The translations under genes and the position numbers were made by a program. From positions 682,001-746,000 of the forward strand of contig NZ_FNKA01000003.1 in NCBI RefSeq assembly GCF_900101335.1: a stretch of DNA of 64,000 bases, written 5' to 3'. The DNA is from Quadrisphaera sp. DSM 44207 (GTDB lineage Bacteria; Actinomycetota; Actinomycetes; Actinomycetales; Quadrisphaeraceae). Positions 44,077 through 52,441 of the stretch are shown here, piece after piece. Positions within the stretch are counted from its first letter, which is position 1. Every line of letters starts with the position of its first letter. The notes under the pieces are model-generated. The model saw nothing but the letters and a program-made list of their open reading frames with translations, was not told the origin of the DNA and searched no databases.

Positions 44077-44247
44077 TGATCGCAGCTGCGGCGGAGCAGC
44101 CATGCTCGGGCATGGCAGGGAATCTACGGACCGCAGACCTCCCGGATCGTGGATCAGCTGAGCCGAGGGCAGTTCTTCAGGTGCAACCGCCATCACATCG
44201 ATGACAACGTTGGCCTGCTACGAGCGATTTGCCGTGACAGACACGCG

Positions 44248-44937
44248 CTAAGCGATCACATGGTCGAGAGGATCAACTTCGACCACCTCGAGCTGGGCAT
44301 CGGCTTTCAGCAGCATCGCCGCCTCCTCCGTGCATCCCACCACGGTGCTGGGCAAGTCGATGTCAAAGTTGATGAACCACGAGCCCAGTTCGTCCCAAGC
44401 CACGCTGAGCGTCGATCCCATGACTTGCGCATATGACGACTCACGACCTCGGACGTGCTCCAGTACTCCGCTTCGGGTGACTGGGAAGACGCGGTACTCA
44501 CGCTTGAAGGCCCCTAGAAGGACCTGCTCTCCTTCCCTCGCCGGAAAGTCGTGATACTGACCGGTCCAGTGACCGAGCCACATGCTTTCACTCGCCGTCT
44601 GCACGAGGGCGGCGAGGACCCTCGTCAGCAGCTCTGCATCCGAAGCGCCGACCGACGGCTCCAGATCCCAGCCTGCTCCGGAGGTGTCGTGATGGAGACG
44701 TGCCCCTGAGACGTCATACCAAGAGCTCTTGGCGAGCGTGACACCACGATCCTTCGCCACTGTTCTCCACGGCACAGGGACCTGAGTCCCCCCCACGAGC
44801 CTGTAAGCGGGATGAAGTATTCGGCCGTAGAAGGGCCACTCGACTCCTACCAGGGATGCCCACGTGCCGTTGGGCGCCTGCTGCAGACGTAGTTGAACAT
44901 CACGCGGCCGCATCTGGCGGCTACCGCGATCCTTCAC
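44248..44937 (-). CDS. Unrecognised 229-aa protein in the low-GC island
   Basis: I do not recognise the family. The protein is soluble, with aromatic-rich segments (W-P-F-Y-G-R-I-L-H-P-A-Y-R, W-L-G-H-W-T-G-Q-Y-H-D-F, G-S-W-F-I-N-F-D-I-D-L-P). It looks mixed alpha/beta and has an acidic C-terminus (E-V-V-E-V-D-P-L-D-H). The start ATG 44937 lies 22 nt after the CPBP-protease gene on the same strand, so they may be co-transcribed; Met9 is an alternative start. Codon use is less GC-rich than the core genes. Its place beside a secreted protein and a membrane protease suggests an immunity or processing role, but that is only inference. Confidence 0.6.
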   Translation of the reverse strand: MKDRGSRQMRPRDVQLRLQQAPNGTWASLVGVEWPFYGRILHPAYRLVGGTQVPVPWRTVAKDRGVTLAKSSWYDVSGARLHHDTSGAGWDLEPSVGASDAELLTRVLAALVQTASESMWLGHWTGQYHDFPAREGEQVLLGAFKREYRVFPVTRSGVLEHVRGRESSYAQVMGSTLSVAWDELGSWFINFDIDLPSTVVGCTEEAAMLLKADAQLEVVEVDPLDHVIA

Positions 44938-44959
44938 CTGAAGCCCCCGACGATCTTCT

Positions 44960-45790
44960 TCACGATCCGATGCTGAGAAGTATGGCTACGTCCACGACGA
45001 AATGGACCAGGACGGGAAGGACTACTGAGCCGGTCCTGAGGAACAGGAATCCTTGCGGAGCGCCGAAGGCGCTCGCCAACGCGACTCCGACCCCACCACT
45101 CGGGAGGCCCAGCGCGTAGTGAGCAATGCCGAAGGACGAGGCGGAGACGCTGACCGCTGCCCACCGAGGGGTGGCACGAGTCAAGATGGTCAGTGCAGCT
45201 GACCTCCACACCATCTCTTCAGTCACGGAGTTGACCAGCGCTGAGCCCACGATGACGTACGGGAGATAAAGCTGTGGTGGCCCAAGAGATACAACATTCT
45301 CGTGCTTCAAGTAGGCCGTGACGACAGCGATGGAGAGCATCGATACCGCTGCGGCAAGAAAGACATCTGCCGCAGTGCTGCGGACAGGCCTCGGCAAGCA
45401 CTGCCCCACTTGGAGTTTCTGTAGGCGGGTACGTGGCCTGAAGGCACTGAAGCCTCTTCGCCAGCCCACCTGGACGAGCCCGGCCGTCAACGGAATCACG
45501 TGCCACGGCGCGGAGGTGGTGTGGAACAACAGCGCACCCAGGGGTACCGACGCCAACACCCAGACCGCAGGAGCGAGGTCATCTTCGCTGGAACGACTGA
45601 GAGCTGCCCAGCCACTGACGGCTGACACGAGAATGCAGGCGCCGACGAGACCAAGACTTGAAGTTGCTAGAGACAGACCTGCCGCTGCGACTAGTCCAGG
45701 TGCGGCGAACTTCCGAGGTGCAGGAGGACGAGTTCCAAGTGCGTCAGGCTGGTCTTGCGCGAAGGACCAGGGTGCGCATGTCTTACCCAC
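44960..45790 (-). CDS. CPBP family intramembrane metalloprotease (Abi/CAAX type)
   Basis: The protein of about 276 residues has several membrane helices and the three CPBP motifs: E-E-M-V-W-R-S-A (EExxxR), F-G-I-A-H-Y-A-L-G (FxxxH) and H-F-V-V-D-V-A-I (HxxxD). Bacterial members process peptides or protect producers of bacteriocins. Start choice is uncertain: the frame is open further upstream, and GTG 45790, overlapping the end of the secreted-protein gene by 8 bp, is preferred because it gives translational coupling. Extra basic and Ser-rich residues precede the first helix. Confidence 0.82.
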   Translation of the reverse strand: MGKTCAPWSFAQDQPDALGTRPPAPRKFAAPGLVAAAGLSLATSSLGLVGACILVSAVSGWAALSRSSEDDLAPAVWVLASVPLGALLFHTTSAPWHVIPLTAGLVQVGWRRGFSAFRPRTRLQKLQVGQCLPRPVRSTAADVFLAAAVSMLSIAVVTAYLKHENVVSLGPPQLYLPYVIVGSALVNSVTEEMVWRSAALTILTRATPRWAAVSVSASSFGIAHYALGLPSGGVGVALASAFGAPQGFLFLRTGSVVLPVLVHFVVDVAILLSIGS

Positions 45791-46229
45791 ACGGATTCGT
45801 TGTCTGGCCCGAGTAGACCGTCGTGGATCTTGTCTGTCCCTCGTACGTAGCAACAACATATGTCTTGTTCTTGAAAGTTCCCCGCGAACACTGGGTGGCT
45901 GCTTGGCGCGTGTACTGCTTGCCTGGTACAGCCACGAAGGCGCTGATGAAAGTACGCTTGTGATTGACCCACTGTCCACTGCTCAGCCGTTGAATCTCTA
46001 CGTAATTTGAGACTGTAACCGGGCCGGTGCACTTGCCAGTGGATTTCGCGGTCATGTCACTTGGGGCACCTGCTGAGTGGTGCACGTTGTTGGCTCTTCC
46101 TTCGCATGCCGCCGATGCGACTTGAGCCGCGCAAGCGCTCGTGCCTCCCAGCAGTCCCACAGCGATGATGGCGGCGCTGATCCTTCGCCGCAGTGATCGG
46201 CCCCCAAAAATGAGCGCCTCGCGCACCAC
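45783..46229 (-). CDS. Small secreted protein with four cysteines
   Basis: The 148-residue frame has a basic start, a hydrophobic signal segment (I-S-A-A-I-I-A-V-G-L-L-G-G-T-S-A-C) and a cleavage zone near A-S-A-A. The mature part has four Cys (C-E-G-R, C-T-G-P, C-S-R-G, N-P-C-G), enough for two disulfides, and aromatic beta-rich segments (K-T-Y-V-V-A-T-Y-E-G-Q-T). A Cys inside the signal could form a lipobox, but the pattern is weak. I do not recognise a family. It is the first gene of a three-gene set with the CPBP protease; the start GTG 46229 has only a weak ribosome site. Confidence 0.6.
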   Translation of the reverse strand: MVREALIFGGRSLRRRISAAIIAVGLLGGTSACAAQVASAACEGRANNVHHSAGAPSDMTAKSTGKCTGPVTVSNYVEIQRLSSGQWVNHKRTFISAFVAVPGKQYTRQAATQCSRGTFKNKTYVVATYEGQTRSTTVYSGQTTNPCG

Positions 46230-46980
46230 CGCGTGATCTCGGGCCCGGACTCGTGCTCGTCGACGCGAGCGGGAATGAGCTGAACTGGCGAGGCTGAATC
46301 GACGTAGGACCTCCCACGCAGCAGGAAGATGACGGCACGATCGGTTGAACGCTGATGCTCGACTCTGAGCCCAGGACCCCTTGCCTGTAGGGTCGCGTGC
46401 CTCCTTGGTGGAGTTGCCTCAGCCTGGCCAGGCGTCGTGCCGATGTCAAGGCTGTGGCCGCGCCGAGTGCGGAGCGCCGCTTGCGGTAGACCCGAGGTGA
46501 CACGCAAAAGCATCTACTCACGGACAGTGAGGTTCCTTGCGCTCGTGCGGCTTCGAGTGACCTCAGCACGAGTACCGCAGTGGCGAGGGTCTCGACGTAC
46601 CGGGTGTCAAGGGCATGTGCACGAAGGCGCACTAGCGTCGCAGGAAGGCGTTGGTCTGCGCGGCCGGGCTGATCAGGCTGGCACGCAAGCGATAGCCGGT
46701 GCCTCGGACTCGCGTGTCGGCTGACTGGTCGGCGGATGAAGAGGAGGATGCCTACACCAGCGCAGATGTGACCCTTGTCGGCCAGCGCCGGGACTGGTCG
46801 GGGTGGCTGCGGGCAGTACGGGTGATAGCCAGCAGCACCAGCTCGTCGGCGGCGGTCAGGTGGTCACGGCGCCGGGGCGCAGTTCGAACTGAGGCGATCG
46901 TGCCGAACATCGCCTTCAGGGCCCGGCGCGGATGTTCTACAGGGGGATGATGAGATGCGGCGGGTTTCTGATGAGAGGCT
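46230..46980. other. 750-bp stretch without a recognised gene, right part of the island
   Basis: Short open frames occur on both strands, but none shows codon bias or a family. GC content is intermediate. The minus-strand segment 46920-46752 has a reading frame (A-M-F-G-T-I-A-S-V-R-T, L-T-A-A-D-E-L-V-L-L-A-I-T-R) that could be a worn protein remnant. A promoter for the secreted-protein gene should lie near 46240-46300. No tRNA or integrase is seen. Confidence 0.4.
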
Positions 46981-46985
46981 TGGGA

Positions 46986-47336
46986 TCTCTCAGCGAGATC
47001 ATCCTCGCGCCGGGGGAGCCGGTCTCCGACAAGCTCGGCATGTCCGCGCTGGTGGGGACGCCGGTCGAGGCCGTGCTGCGCGACCGCGGCGTCACGACGC
47101 TCGTGCTCGTGGGCGCGGTGCTGGAGATCGGCATCGAGCCCACCGCCCGCCACGCCGCGGACCTCGGCTTCCTGCCCGTGGTGGTCGACGACGCCTGCGG
47201 GGTTGTCAGCCCGCAGGCCGCCGAGCGATCGCTGGCGTCGCTGGACTACACGTTCATGAGCTACCGCGGCAGCGCTGCCGAGGTGGCGGCAGCCCTGCGC
47301 GGCGGCACGGGCGCGGGAGACCCGTCCCGGACCTGA
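46986..47336 (+). pseudogene. Isochorismatase-family hydrolase, N-terminal half missing
   Basis: The readable part starts at S-E-I-I and includes D-K-L-G-M-S-A-L-V-G-T-P-V-E, L-V-L-V-G-A-V-L-E-I-G-I-E-P-T-A-R-H-A and G-F-L-P-V-V-V-D-D-A-C-G. These match the C-terminal half of the isochorismatase-like cysteine hydrolases. The first half with the catalytic Asp is gone, and the residue at the usual nucleophile Cys position is Gly. The left break at about 46980 marks the right edge of the low-GC insertion. Confidence 0.75.
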
Positions 47337-47467
47337 GCCGGCTGCTCGCGCCGCCGGGTCGACCGGGGACGCGCAGCCACGCGACGGCGGCCGCAGCGCA
47401 CGGCTGGGCGTCCCCGGAGGACGGACACCGGGCCCGGCGCACGGGTCAGCATCACGAGCACCGCGCC

Positions 47468-47473
47468 TAGGGT
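47468..47473 (+). promoter_or_regulatory. -10 box TAGGGT for the leaderless sensor-kinase operon
   Basis: TAGGGT ends 6 nt before the GTG at 47480. Confidence 0.5.
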
Positions 47474-47479
47474 GGCCGC

Positions 47480-48856
47480 GTGAGCGCGACAGCAGCGAGC
47501 ACATCTCACCGCAGCGCCGCGGTGCCCGACGGGCAGACGCCACGAGGAGCCGCCCCAGCCGCCGGGCAGGCCCCCGCGCCCGAGCCGCCGCAGGACGACG
47601 AGTGGGTGCGTCCCGGCCCCACCACCGCGCAGCGGCGCGCCGACGTCCGGCTCGGGCTGGTGCTGGCGGCGGCGACCGCGGCGAGCACCGAGCTGGCGCG
47701 CAGCTTCGGGTACTCCCTGCCGCAGTCGCCGCCGGCGCTGGAGCAGCTGGCGTGGGCGCTCGCGATCTCCCTGCCCCTGTGCGTGCGGCGCCGCTACCCC
47801 GTGGCGGTGCTGCTCGTGGTCTCCGCGACCTTCATCGCGCTGCAGGCCCGCCTGGTGCTCGAGGGCACCATGACGTCGATCTGCCTCTTCGTCGCCCTGT
47901 ACACCGCGGGGGCGTGGGCCCGGGACCGCCGCGTCGCCACCGCCGCCCGCCTCGTGGTCGTGGTGGCGATGTTCGCGTGGCTGGTGATCGGCTTCTCCGC
48001 CACGCCCCTGAGCGCCATGCTGCCGGGGACCGACAGCGACCAGACCGGGTTCTTGCCGCCGCGGGCGGCCACCGTGGTCTACGCGACGGCGCTGAACGTC
48101 GTCTACTTCGCCGGGGCGTGGATGTTCGGCGACGCCGCCTGGCGCGACGCCCGCAGCCGCGCGGCGCTGGCGGCGAGCAACGAGCAGCTGCGGCGCTCGC
48201 GCGAGGAGAACGCCCGCCGCGCCGTCCTCGACGAGCGCGTGCGCATCGCCCGCGAGCTGCACGACGTCGTCGCCCACCACGTGAGCACCATGGGCGTGCA
48301 GGCCGGGGCCGCCCGCCGCGTGCTGGACACCAGCCCGGACGACGCGCGCGCGGCGATGGCGGCCGTGGAGGCCAGCAGCCGCGCGGCCGTGGAGGAGATG
48401 CGGCGCCTGCTCGGCGTCCTGCGCGCCGGCGACGCCCCGCACGGCCCCGACGCCCTCGACGGCGGGCCCGGGCCGGCGCCGGACCTGCGGTGCCTGCCGC
48501 AGCTCGTCGCCGAGCCCCGCGGCGGCCTGCAGGTGGACCACGCCGAGGTCGGCACCCCCCGCCCGGTGCCGCCGTCGACGTCGGTGAGCGCCTACCGGGT
48601 GGTGCAGGAGGCGCTGACCAACGTCGTGCGCCACGCCGGGGCCCGGCGGGCCTCGGTGCGCCTGCGCTGGCTGTCCGGCGCCGTCGAGGTCGAGGTCGTC
48701 GACGACGGCCGCGCCGCCCCGAGCGGGGGCGGCGGGCTGGGCCTGGTCGGCATGCGCGAGCGCCTCGCCCTGCACGGGGGCCTGCTGGACGTCGGCCCGC
48801 GCCCGGACGGCGGGTGGCGCGTGCGCGCCCGCTTCCCCCTCCCGGAGGACGCGTGA
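47480..48856 (+). CDS. Sensor histidine kinase, NarL-partner type
   Basis: The 458-residue protein has a soluble N-terminal stretch rich in Pro, about five membrane helices (60-205), then a HisKA_3 dimerisation domain with the phospho-His in R-I-A-R-E-L-H-D-V-V-A-H-H-V-S. An HATPase-like end follows (Q-E-A-L-T-N-V-V-R-H-A-G, E-V-V-D-D-G-R, G-L-V-G-M-R-E-R). It pairs with the response regulator that overlaps its stop by 4 bp. No extracellular sensor domain is evident, so it may sense the membrane or cooperate with the ABC exporter downstream. The 4004-4402 pseudogene is a relic of the same family. Confidence 0.93.
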   Translation: MSATAASTSHRSAAVPDGQTPRGAAPAAGQAPAPEPPQDDEWVRPGPTTAQRRADVRLGLVLAAATAASTELARSFGYSLPQSPPALEQLAWALAISLPLCVRRRYPVAVLLVVSATFIALQARLVLEGTMTSICLFVALYTAGAWARDRRVATAARLVVVVAMFAWLVIGFSATPLSAMLPGTDSDQTGFLPPRAATVVYATALNVVYFAGAWMFGDAAWRDARSRAALAASNEQLRRSREENARRAVLDERVRIARELHDVVAHHVSTMGVQAGAARRVLDTSPDDARAAMAAVEASSRAAVEEMRRLLGVLRAGDAPHGPDALDGGPGPAPDLRCLPQLVAEPRGGLQVDHAEVGTPRPVPPSTSVSAYRVVQEALTNVVRHAGARRASVRLRWLSGAVEVEVVDDGRAAPSGGGGLGLVGMRERLALHGGLLDVGPRPDGGWRVRARFPLPEDA

Positions 48857-49554
48857 GCGGCGCCCCCGCCGCCGGGGACCGCGTCGTGCGCGTCGTCCTC
48901 GTCGACGACCAGGACCTCGTGCGCACCGGGTTCCGGATGATCCTCGGGGTCGAGCCGGACCTGCAGGTGGTCGGCGAGGCCGCGGACGGGGCCGCCGCGG
49001 TCGCCCTCGTGCGCGCCACGGCCCCGGACGTCGTCCTCATGGACGTGCAGATGCCGGGGGTGGACGGGCTGACCGCGACGCGCGAGGTCGTGGCCACGAC
49101 GTGCTCCGCCGTCGTCGTCCTGACCACCTTCGACCGCGACGACTACCTCTTCGCGGCGCTGGAGGCGGGGGCGAGCGGGTTCCTGCTGAAGAACGCCGGC
49201 CCGGAGGAGCTCGTCGCCGCGGTGCGGCTCGTCGCGGCGGGGGAGGCGCTGCTCGACCCGGCCGTCACCCGCCGGGTGATCGAGCGGTTCGCGGCCCGCC
49301 CCGGCCGCGCCGCGCGCCCGGACCTGCTCACCGCCCTCACCGAGCGCGAGCGGGAGGTGCTGGTCCTGCTGGCGCGGGGGTGGTCCAACGCGGAGATCGC
49401 CCAGTGCCTGGTGCTGAGCGAGGCGACCGTGAAGACCCACGTCTCGCACCTGCTGGCCAAGCTGGGCCTGCGCGACCGCGTGCAGGCCGTCGTCCACGCC
49501 TACGAGACGGGCCTCGTCGCGCCCGGGGAGGGCGGGCCTCCGCCGGGAGGATGA
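48853..49554 (+). CDS. NarL/FixJ-type response regulator
   Basis: The 233-residue protein has a receiver domain (V-V-L-V-D-D-Q-D-L-V-R-T-G-F, phospho-acceptor Asp in V-V-L-M-D-V-Q-M-P-G, Lys in F-L-L-K-N-A) and a LuxR-type helix-turn-helix (L-T-E-R-E-R-E-V-L, A-E-I-A-Q-C-L-V-L-S-E-A-T-V-K-T-H). GTG 48853 overlaps the kinase stop (GTGA), so the two are coupled. An ABC exporter starts 61 nt downstream and is the likely target. Confidence 0.95.
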   Translation: MSGAPAAGDRVVRVVLVDDQDLVRTGFRMILGVEPDLQVVGEAADGAAAVALVRATAPDVVLMDVQMPGVDGLTATREVVATTCSAVVVLTTFDRDDYLFAALEAGASGFLLKNAGPEELVAAVRLVAAGEALLDPAVTRRVIERFAARPGRAARPDLLTALTEREREVLVLLARGWSNAEIAQCLVLSEATVKTHVSHLLAKLGLRDRVQAVVHAYETGLVAPGEGGPPPGG

Positions 49555-49602
49555 CCCGCGGGTCCCGCCGCGCGGTGGACGCGCCGGCCCCGCCCGCGCC
49601 CC

Positions 49603-49608
49603 TAGCGT
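49603..49608 (+). promoter_or_regulatory. -10 box TAGCGT for the leaderless ABC exporter genes
   Basis: TAGCGT ends 7 nt before the GTG at 49616, so the exporter has its own promoter despite following the two-component genes closely. Confidence 0.5.
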
Positions 49609-49615
49609 CGGTCGC

Positions 49616-50563
49616 GTGCTGGAGATCATCGGACTGACCAAGCGGTTCGGCGCCGCTCCCGCGCTGGACGACGTCTCCTTCGCCGTCCGGCCGGGGCGCA
49701 TGACGGGGTTCGTGGGCGCCAACGGCGCCGGGAAGACGACGGCGATGCGCGTCGTCCTCGGCGTGACGCCGCCGGACGCGGGGGAGGTGCGCTGGCGGGG
49801 GCGGCCCGTCGACGCCGACGCGCGTGCGGGCTTCGGGTACATGCCCGAGGAGCGCGGGCTGTACCCGAAGATGCGGGTGCTGGACCAGCTGGTCTTCTTC
49901 GCGCGCCTGCACGGGCTGGACGCCGCCGAGGGGCGCGAGCGGGCCGTGGCCCTGCTGGCGGAGCTCGGCATCGCCCAGCGGGCCGGGGACGTCCTCGACG
50001 GACTGTCCCTGGGCAACCAGCAGCGGGTGCAGGTGGCCGCCGCCCTCGTGCACGACCCCGAGCTGCTCGTGCTCGACGAGCCGTTCAGCGGCCTGGACCC
50101 GATCGCCGTCGACGCCATGGCCGGTCTGCTGCGCGCGCGGGCCTCGGCCGGGGTGCCGGTGCTCTTCTCCAGCCACCAGCTCGACCTCGTCGAGCGGCTG
50201 TGCGACGACGTCGTGGTGCTCGACCACGGCCGGGTCGTGGCCTCGGGGGAGGCGGAGGAGCTGCGCCGCTCCCGCTCCCCGCTGCGCTACCGGATCGTCG
50301 TCGAGCCCGACGCCGGGTTCCTGCGCGAGGAGCCGGGACTGCACGTGCTCGACGTCTCCGGCGCCGCCGCGCTCGTGCAGCTGGACGGCGCGGCGGGCGG
50401 CGCGGCGGGCGGCCCAGACGGTGCTTCGGCGGCCGGCCGGGTGGAGGACCCCGCCGCCGCCGAGCAGCGCCTGCTGGCCCGCGCGAGCGCCGCGGGCGCC
50501 GTCCGCGAGTTCCGCCCCGTCGTGCCCACCCTGTCCGAGCTGTTCCGGGAGGTCGTCCGATGA
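49616..50563 (+). CDS. ABC exporter ATP-binding protein, NatA-like
   Basis: The 315-residue ATPase has Walker A (G-A-N-G-A-G-K-T-T), signature L-S-L-G-N-Q-Q-R-V-Q, Walker B (L-L-V-L-D-E-P-F-S-G-L-D-P) and an H-loop (S-S-H-Q-L). The signature with Asn instead of the second Gly is typical of NatA-type drug/sodium exporters. A C-terminal extension (about 225-315) with a Gly/Ala repeat is present. It overlaps the permease gene (ATGA). Confidence 0.94.
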   Translation: MLEIIGLTKRFGAAPALDDVSFAVRPGRMTGFVGANGAGKTTAMRVVLGVTPPDAGEVRWRGRPVDADARAGFGYMPEERGLYPKMRVLDQLVFFARLHGLDAAEGRERAVALLAELGIAQRAGDVLDGLSLGNQQRVQVAAALVHDPELLVLDEPFSGLDPIAVDAMAGLLRARASAGVPVLFSSHQLDLVERLCDDVVVLDHGRVVASGEAEELRRSRSPLRYRIVVEPDAGFLREEPGLHVLDVSGAAALVQLDGAAGGAAGGPDGASAAGRVEDPAAAEQRLLARASAAGAVREFRPVVPTLSELFREVVR

Positions 50564-51837
50564 GCACCGCAGCACCCGCCCAGGGACCCCGCACGGCGCC
50601 GCCCGCGGCGGGCGCACCGCCCCGGCGCCGGGCCCTGGACACCCGCTCGGCCGTGCGGGTCGTCGCCGCCCGCGAGATCGCCGTGACCCTGCGGGACCGC
50701 GCGTTCCTGCTCTCCACCGCCTTCACCCTGCTCGTCGTCGCGCTGGCGGTCACCCTGCCCGCGGTCCTCGGGGGCGGCACGGACGACGTCCGCGTCGCCG
50801 TCGTCGGCGCCGCCGGGCAGGACGTCGTGGACGCCGCCGACGAGCGCGCGCGGGAGCAGGCCCCGGCCGGTGAGGAGCCCGAGCTGGCGCTGGAGGCGCT
50901 GCCCGTGGCCGACGCCGCGGCGGCCGAGGCGGCCGTGCGCGCCGAGGAGGCCGACGTCGCGCTCGTGCCGGCCGGGGACGGGTTCGAGCTGGTCGGGAGC
51001 GACGGCGTGCCCGCCGACGCCGCCGTCCTGCTCTCCGAGGTCGTGAGCGCGCAGCGGGCGGCCACGGTGGCGGCGGACCTCGGCGCCACGGACGACCAGG
51101 CCGCCGCCCTGCAGCCGAGCCCCCTGCCGGAACGCACGCTGGAGGCCGACGCCGACGAGGGCCTGACGTACCTCGTCGGCCTGGCCTTCGCCCTGCTGTT
51201 CCTCTCGTCCACCTTCGGCTACGGCATGCTCATCGCCCAGCGGGTGACGGAGGAGAAGCAGAGCCGCGTCGTCGAGCTGCTCGTGGCCGCCGTCCCCGTG
51301 CGCTCCCTGCTGGTCGGCAAGGTGCTCGCCACCGGCGTCCTCGCCCTCGGGCAGGTCGTCCTCATCGTCGGGATCGCCGCGGTCGGCGCGGCCCTGTCGG
51401 GCCAGGGGGCGCTGCTGCAGCTGATCGCCCGCTCCAGCGGGTGGTTCGTGGTCTTCTTCGTCGCCGGGTTCACGATGCTCGCGTGCCTGTTCGCGGCGGC
51501 CGGCGCCATGGCGCCGCGCACCGAGGACCTGCAGTCGACGACGTTCCCGCTCAACCTCGCGATCACCCTGCCGTTCTTCGTGGCGGTCTTCGTCACCGAG
51601 GAGGGGCCGCTGCTGACGGCCCTGTCCTACCTGCCGCTCACGTCGCCGCTGGTGATGCCCCGCCTGCTCGCCCTCGGGGACGCGCAGGTCTGGCAGGCGC
51701 TCCTCTCCCTCGGGATCCTCCTGCTGACGGCGACCGCGCTGGTGGTCGTCAGCGCGCGCCTGTACGAGCGCTCGCTGCTGCGCACCCGCGGCAAGGGCTC
51801 CTGGCGCGGCGCGCTCGCGTCGTCCGACCCGGCCTGA
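50560..51837 (+). CDS. ABC-2 type permease, NatB-like
   Basis: The 425-residue permease has a basic N-terminus, a first helix (A-F-L-L-S-T-A-F-T-L-L-V-V-A-L-A-V), a large external domain (about 65-205), then five or six helices. Membrane motifs include V-T-E-E-K-Q-S-R-V-V-E-L-L-V-A-A, as in NatB/YhaP-type ABC-2 exporters. ATG 50560 overlaps the ATPase stop. With the neighbouring two-component system it resembles envelope-stress or antibiotic-export modules. Confidence 0.93.
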   Translation: MSTAAPAQGPRTAPPAAGAPPRRRALDTRSAVRVVAAREIAVTLRDRAFLLSTAFTLLVVALAVTLPAVLGGGTDDVRVAVVGAAGQDVVDAADERAREQAPAGEEPELALEALPVADAAAAEAAVRAEEADVALVPAGDGFELVGSDGVPADAAVLLSEVVSAQRAATVAADLGATDDQAAALQPSPLPERTLEADADEGLTYLVGLAFALLFLSSTFGYGMLIAQRVTEEKQSRVVELLVAAVPVRSLLVGKVLATGVLALGQVVLIVGIAAVGAALSGQGALLQLIARSSGWFVVFFVAGFTMLACLFAAAGAMAPRTEDLQSTTFPLNLAITLPFFVAVFVTEEGPLLTALSYLPLTSPLVMPRLLALGDAQVWQALLSLGILLLTATALVVVSARLYERSLLRTRGKGSWRGALASSDPA

Positions 51838-51880
51838 CACTCGCCCGGGGTCGCCGCGCGTGCGGCGAGACTGGGCGGCC

Positions 51881-52426
51881 GTGGACGACGTCCGGCTGAG
51901 CAAGCGGCTTTCGTACGTGCTGCGCCACGCCCCGGGCAGCGTCGGCCTGCAGCTCGACGACGCCGGGTGGGTCGGCGTGGCGGACCTGCTGGCCGCGCTC
52001 GCCGCGCACGGCGCCCCGGTCAGCCGCGAGCGCCTCGAGCGCCTGGTCGCCGCCGACGCCAAGCAGCGGTACGCCCTCGACGCCACCGGCGCGCGCATCC
52101 GCGCCAGCCAGGGGCACAGCGTGCCGGTCGACCTCGGCCACGCGCCGCAGCCCCCGCCGCGGGTGCTCTTCCACGGCACGCCGCTGCGCGCCCTGCCCGC
52201 CGTCCTCGCCGAGGGGCTGCGCCCGGGCCGGCGCCACGCCGTCCACCTCAGCGAGGACGCCGCCACCGCCCGCGCGGTGGGACGCCGGCGCGGGCCCGCG
52301 GCGGTGCTGCGCGTGGACGCCGCGGGGCTGGCCGCCGCCGGCGCGCCCTTCAGCCGCTCGGCCAACGGCGTCTGGCTCGTGGCCGCCGTGCCGCCGTCCT
52401 TCCTCGCCGTGATCGAGCGCGACTGA
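51881..52426 (+). CDS. kptA: RNA 2'-phosphotransferase (Tpt1/KptA family)
   Basis: The 181-residue protein transfers a 2'-phosphate from RNA to NAD+, giving ADP-ribose-1'',2''-cyclic phosphate. It has the family start L-S-K-R-L-S-Y-V-L-R-H-A-P, the V-A-A-D-A-K-Q-R-Y segment, the R-A-S-Q-G-H-S pocket, L-F-H-G-T and V-H-L-S-E-D-A-A-T-A-R-A-V-G-R-R. GTG 51881 is preferred over upstream ATG 51860 because homology begins there. Bacteria lack the splicing substrate known from yeast, so its natural role is unknown. Confidence 0.93.
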   Translation: MDDVRLSKRLSYVLRHAPGSVGLQLDDAGWVGVADLLAALAAHGAPVSRERLERLVAADAKQRYALDATGARIRASQGHSVPVDLGHAPQPPPRVLFHGTPLRALPAVLAEGLRPGRRHAVHLSEDAATARAVGRRRGPAAVLRVDAAGLAAAGAPFSRSANGVWLVAAVPPSFLAVIERD

Positions 52427-52441
52427 GCACCCGCCGGGGGC

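Noticed and set aside
46437-46724. Plus-strand 95-codon open frame in the island
   Set aside because: No codon bias, ribosome site or recognisable domain.
46752-46930. Possible transposase remnant on the minus strand
   Set aside because: The frame has no DDE motif or terminal repeats; too short to call.
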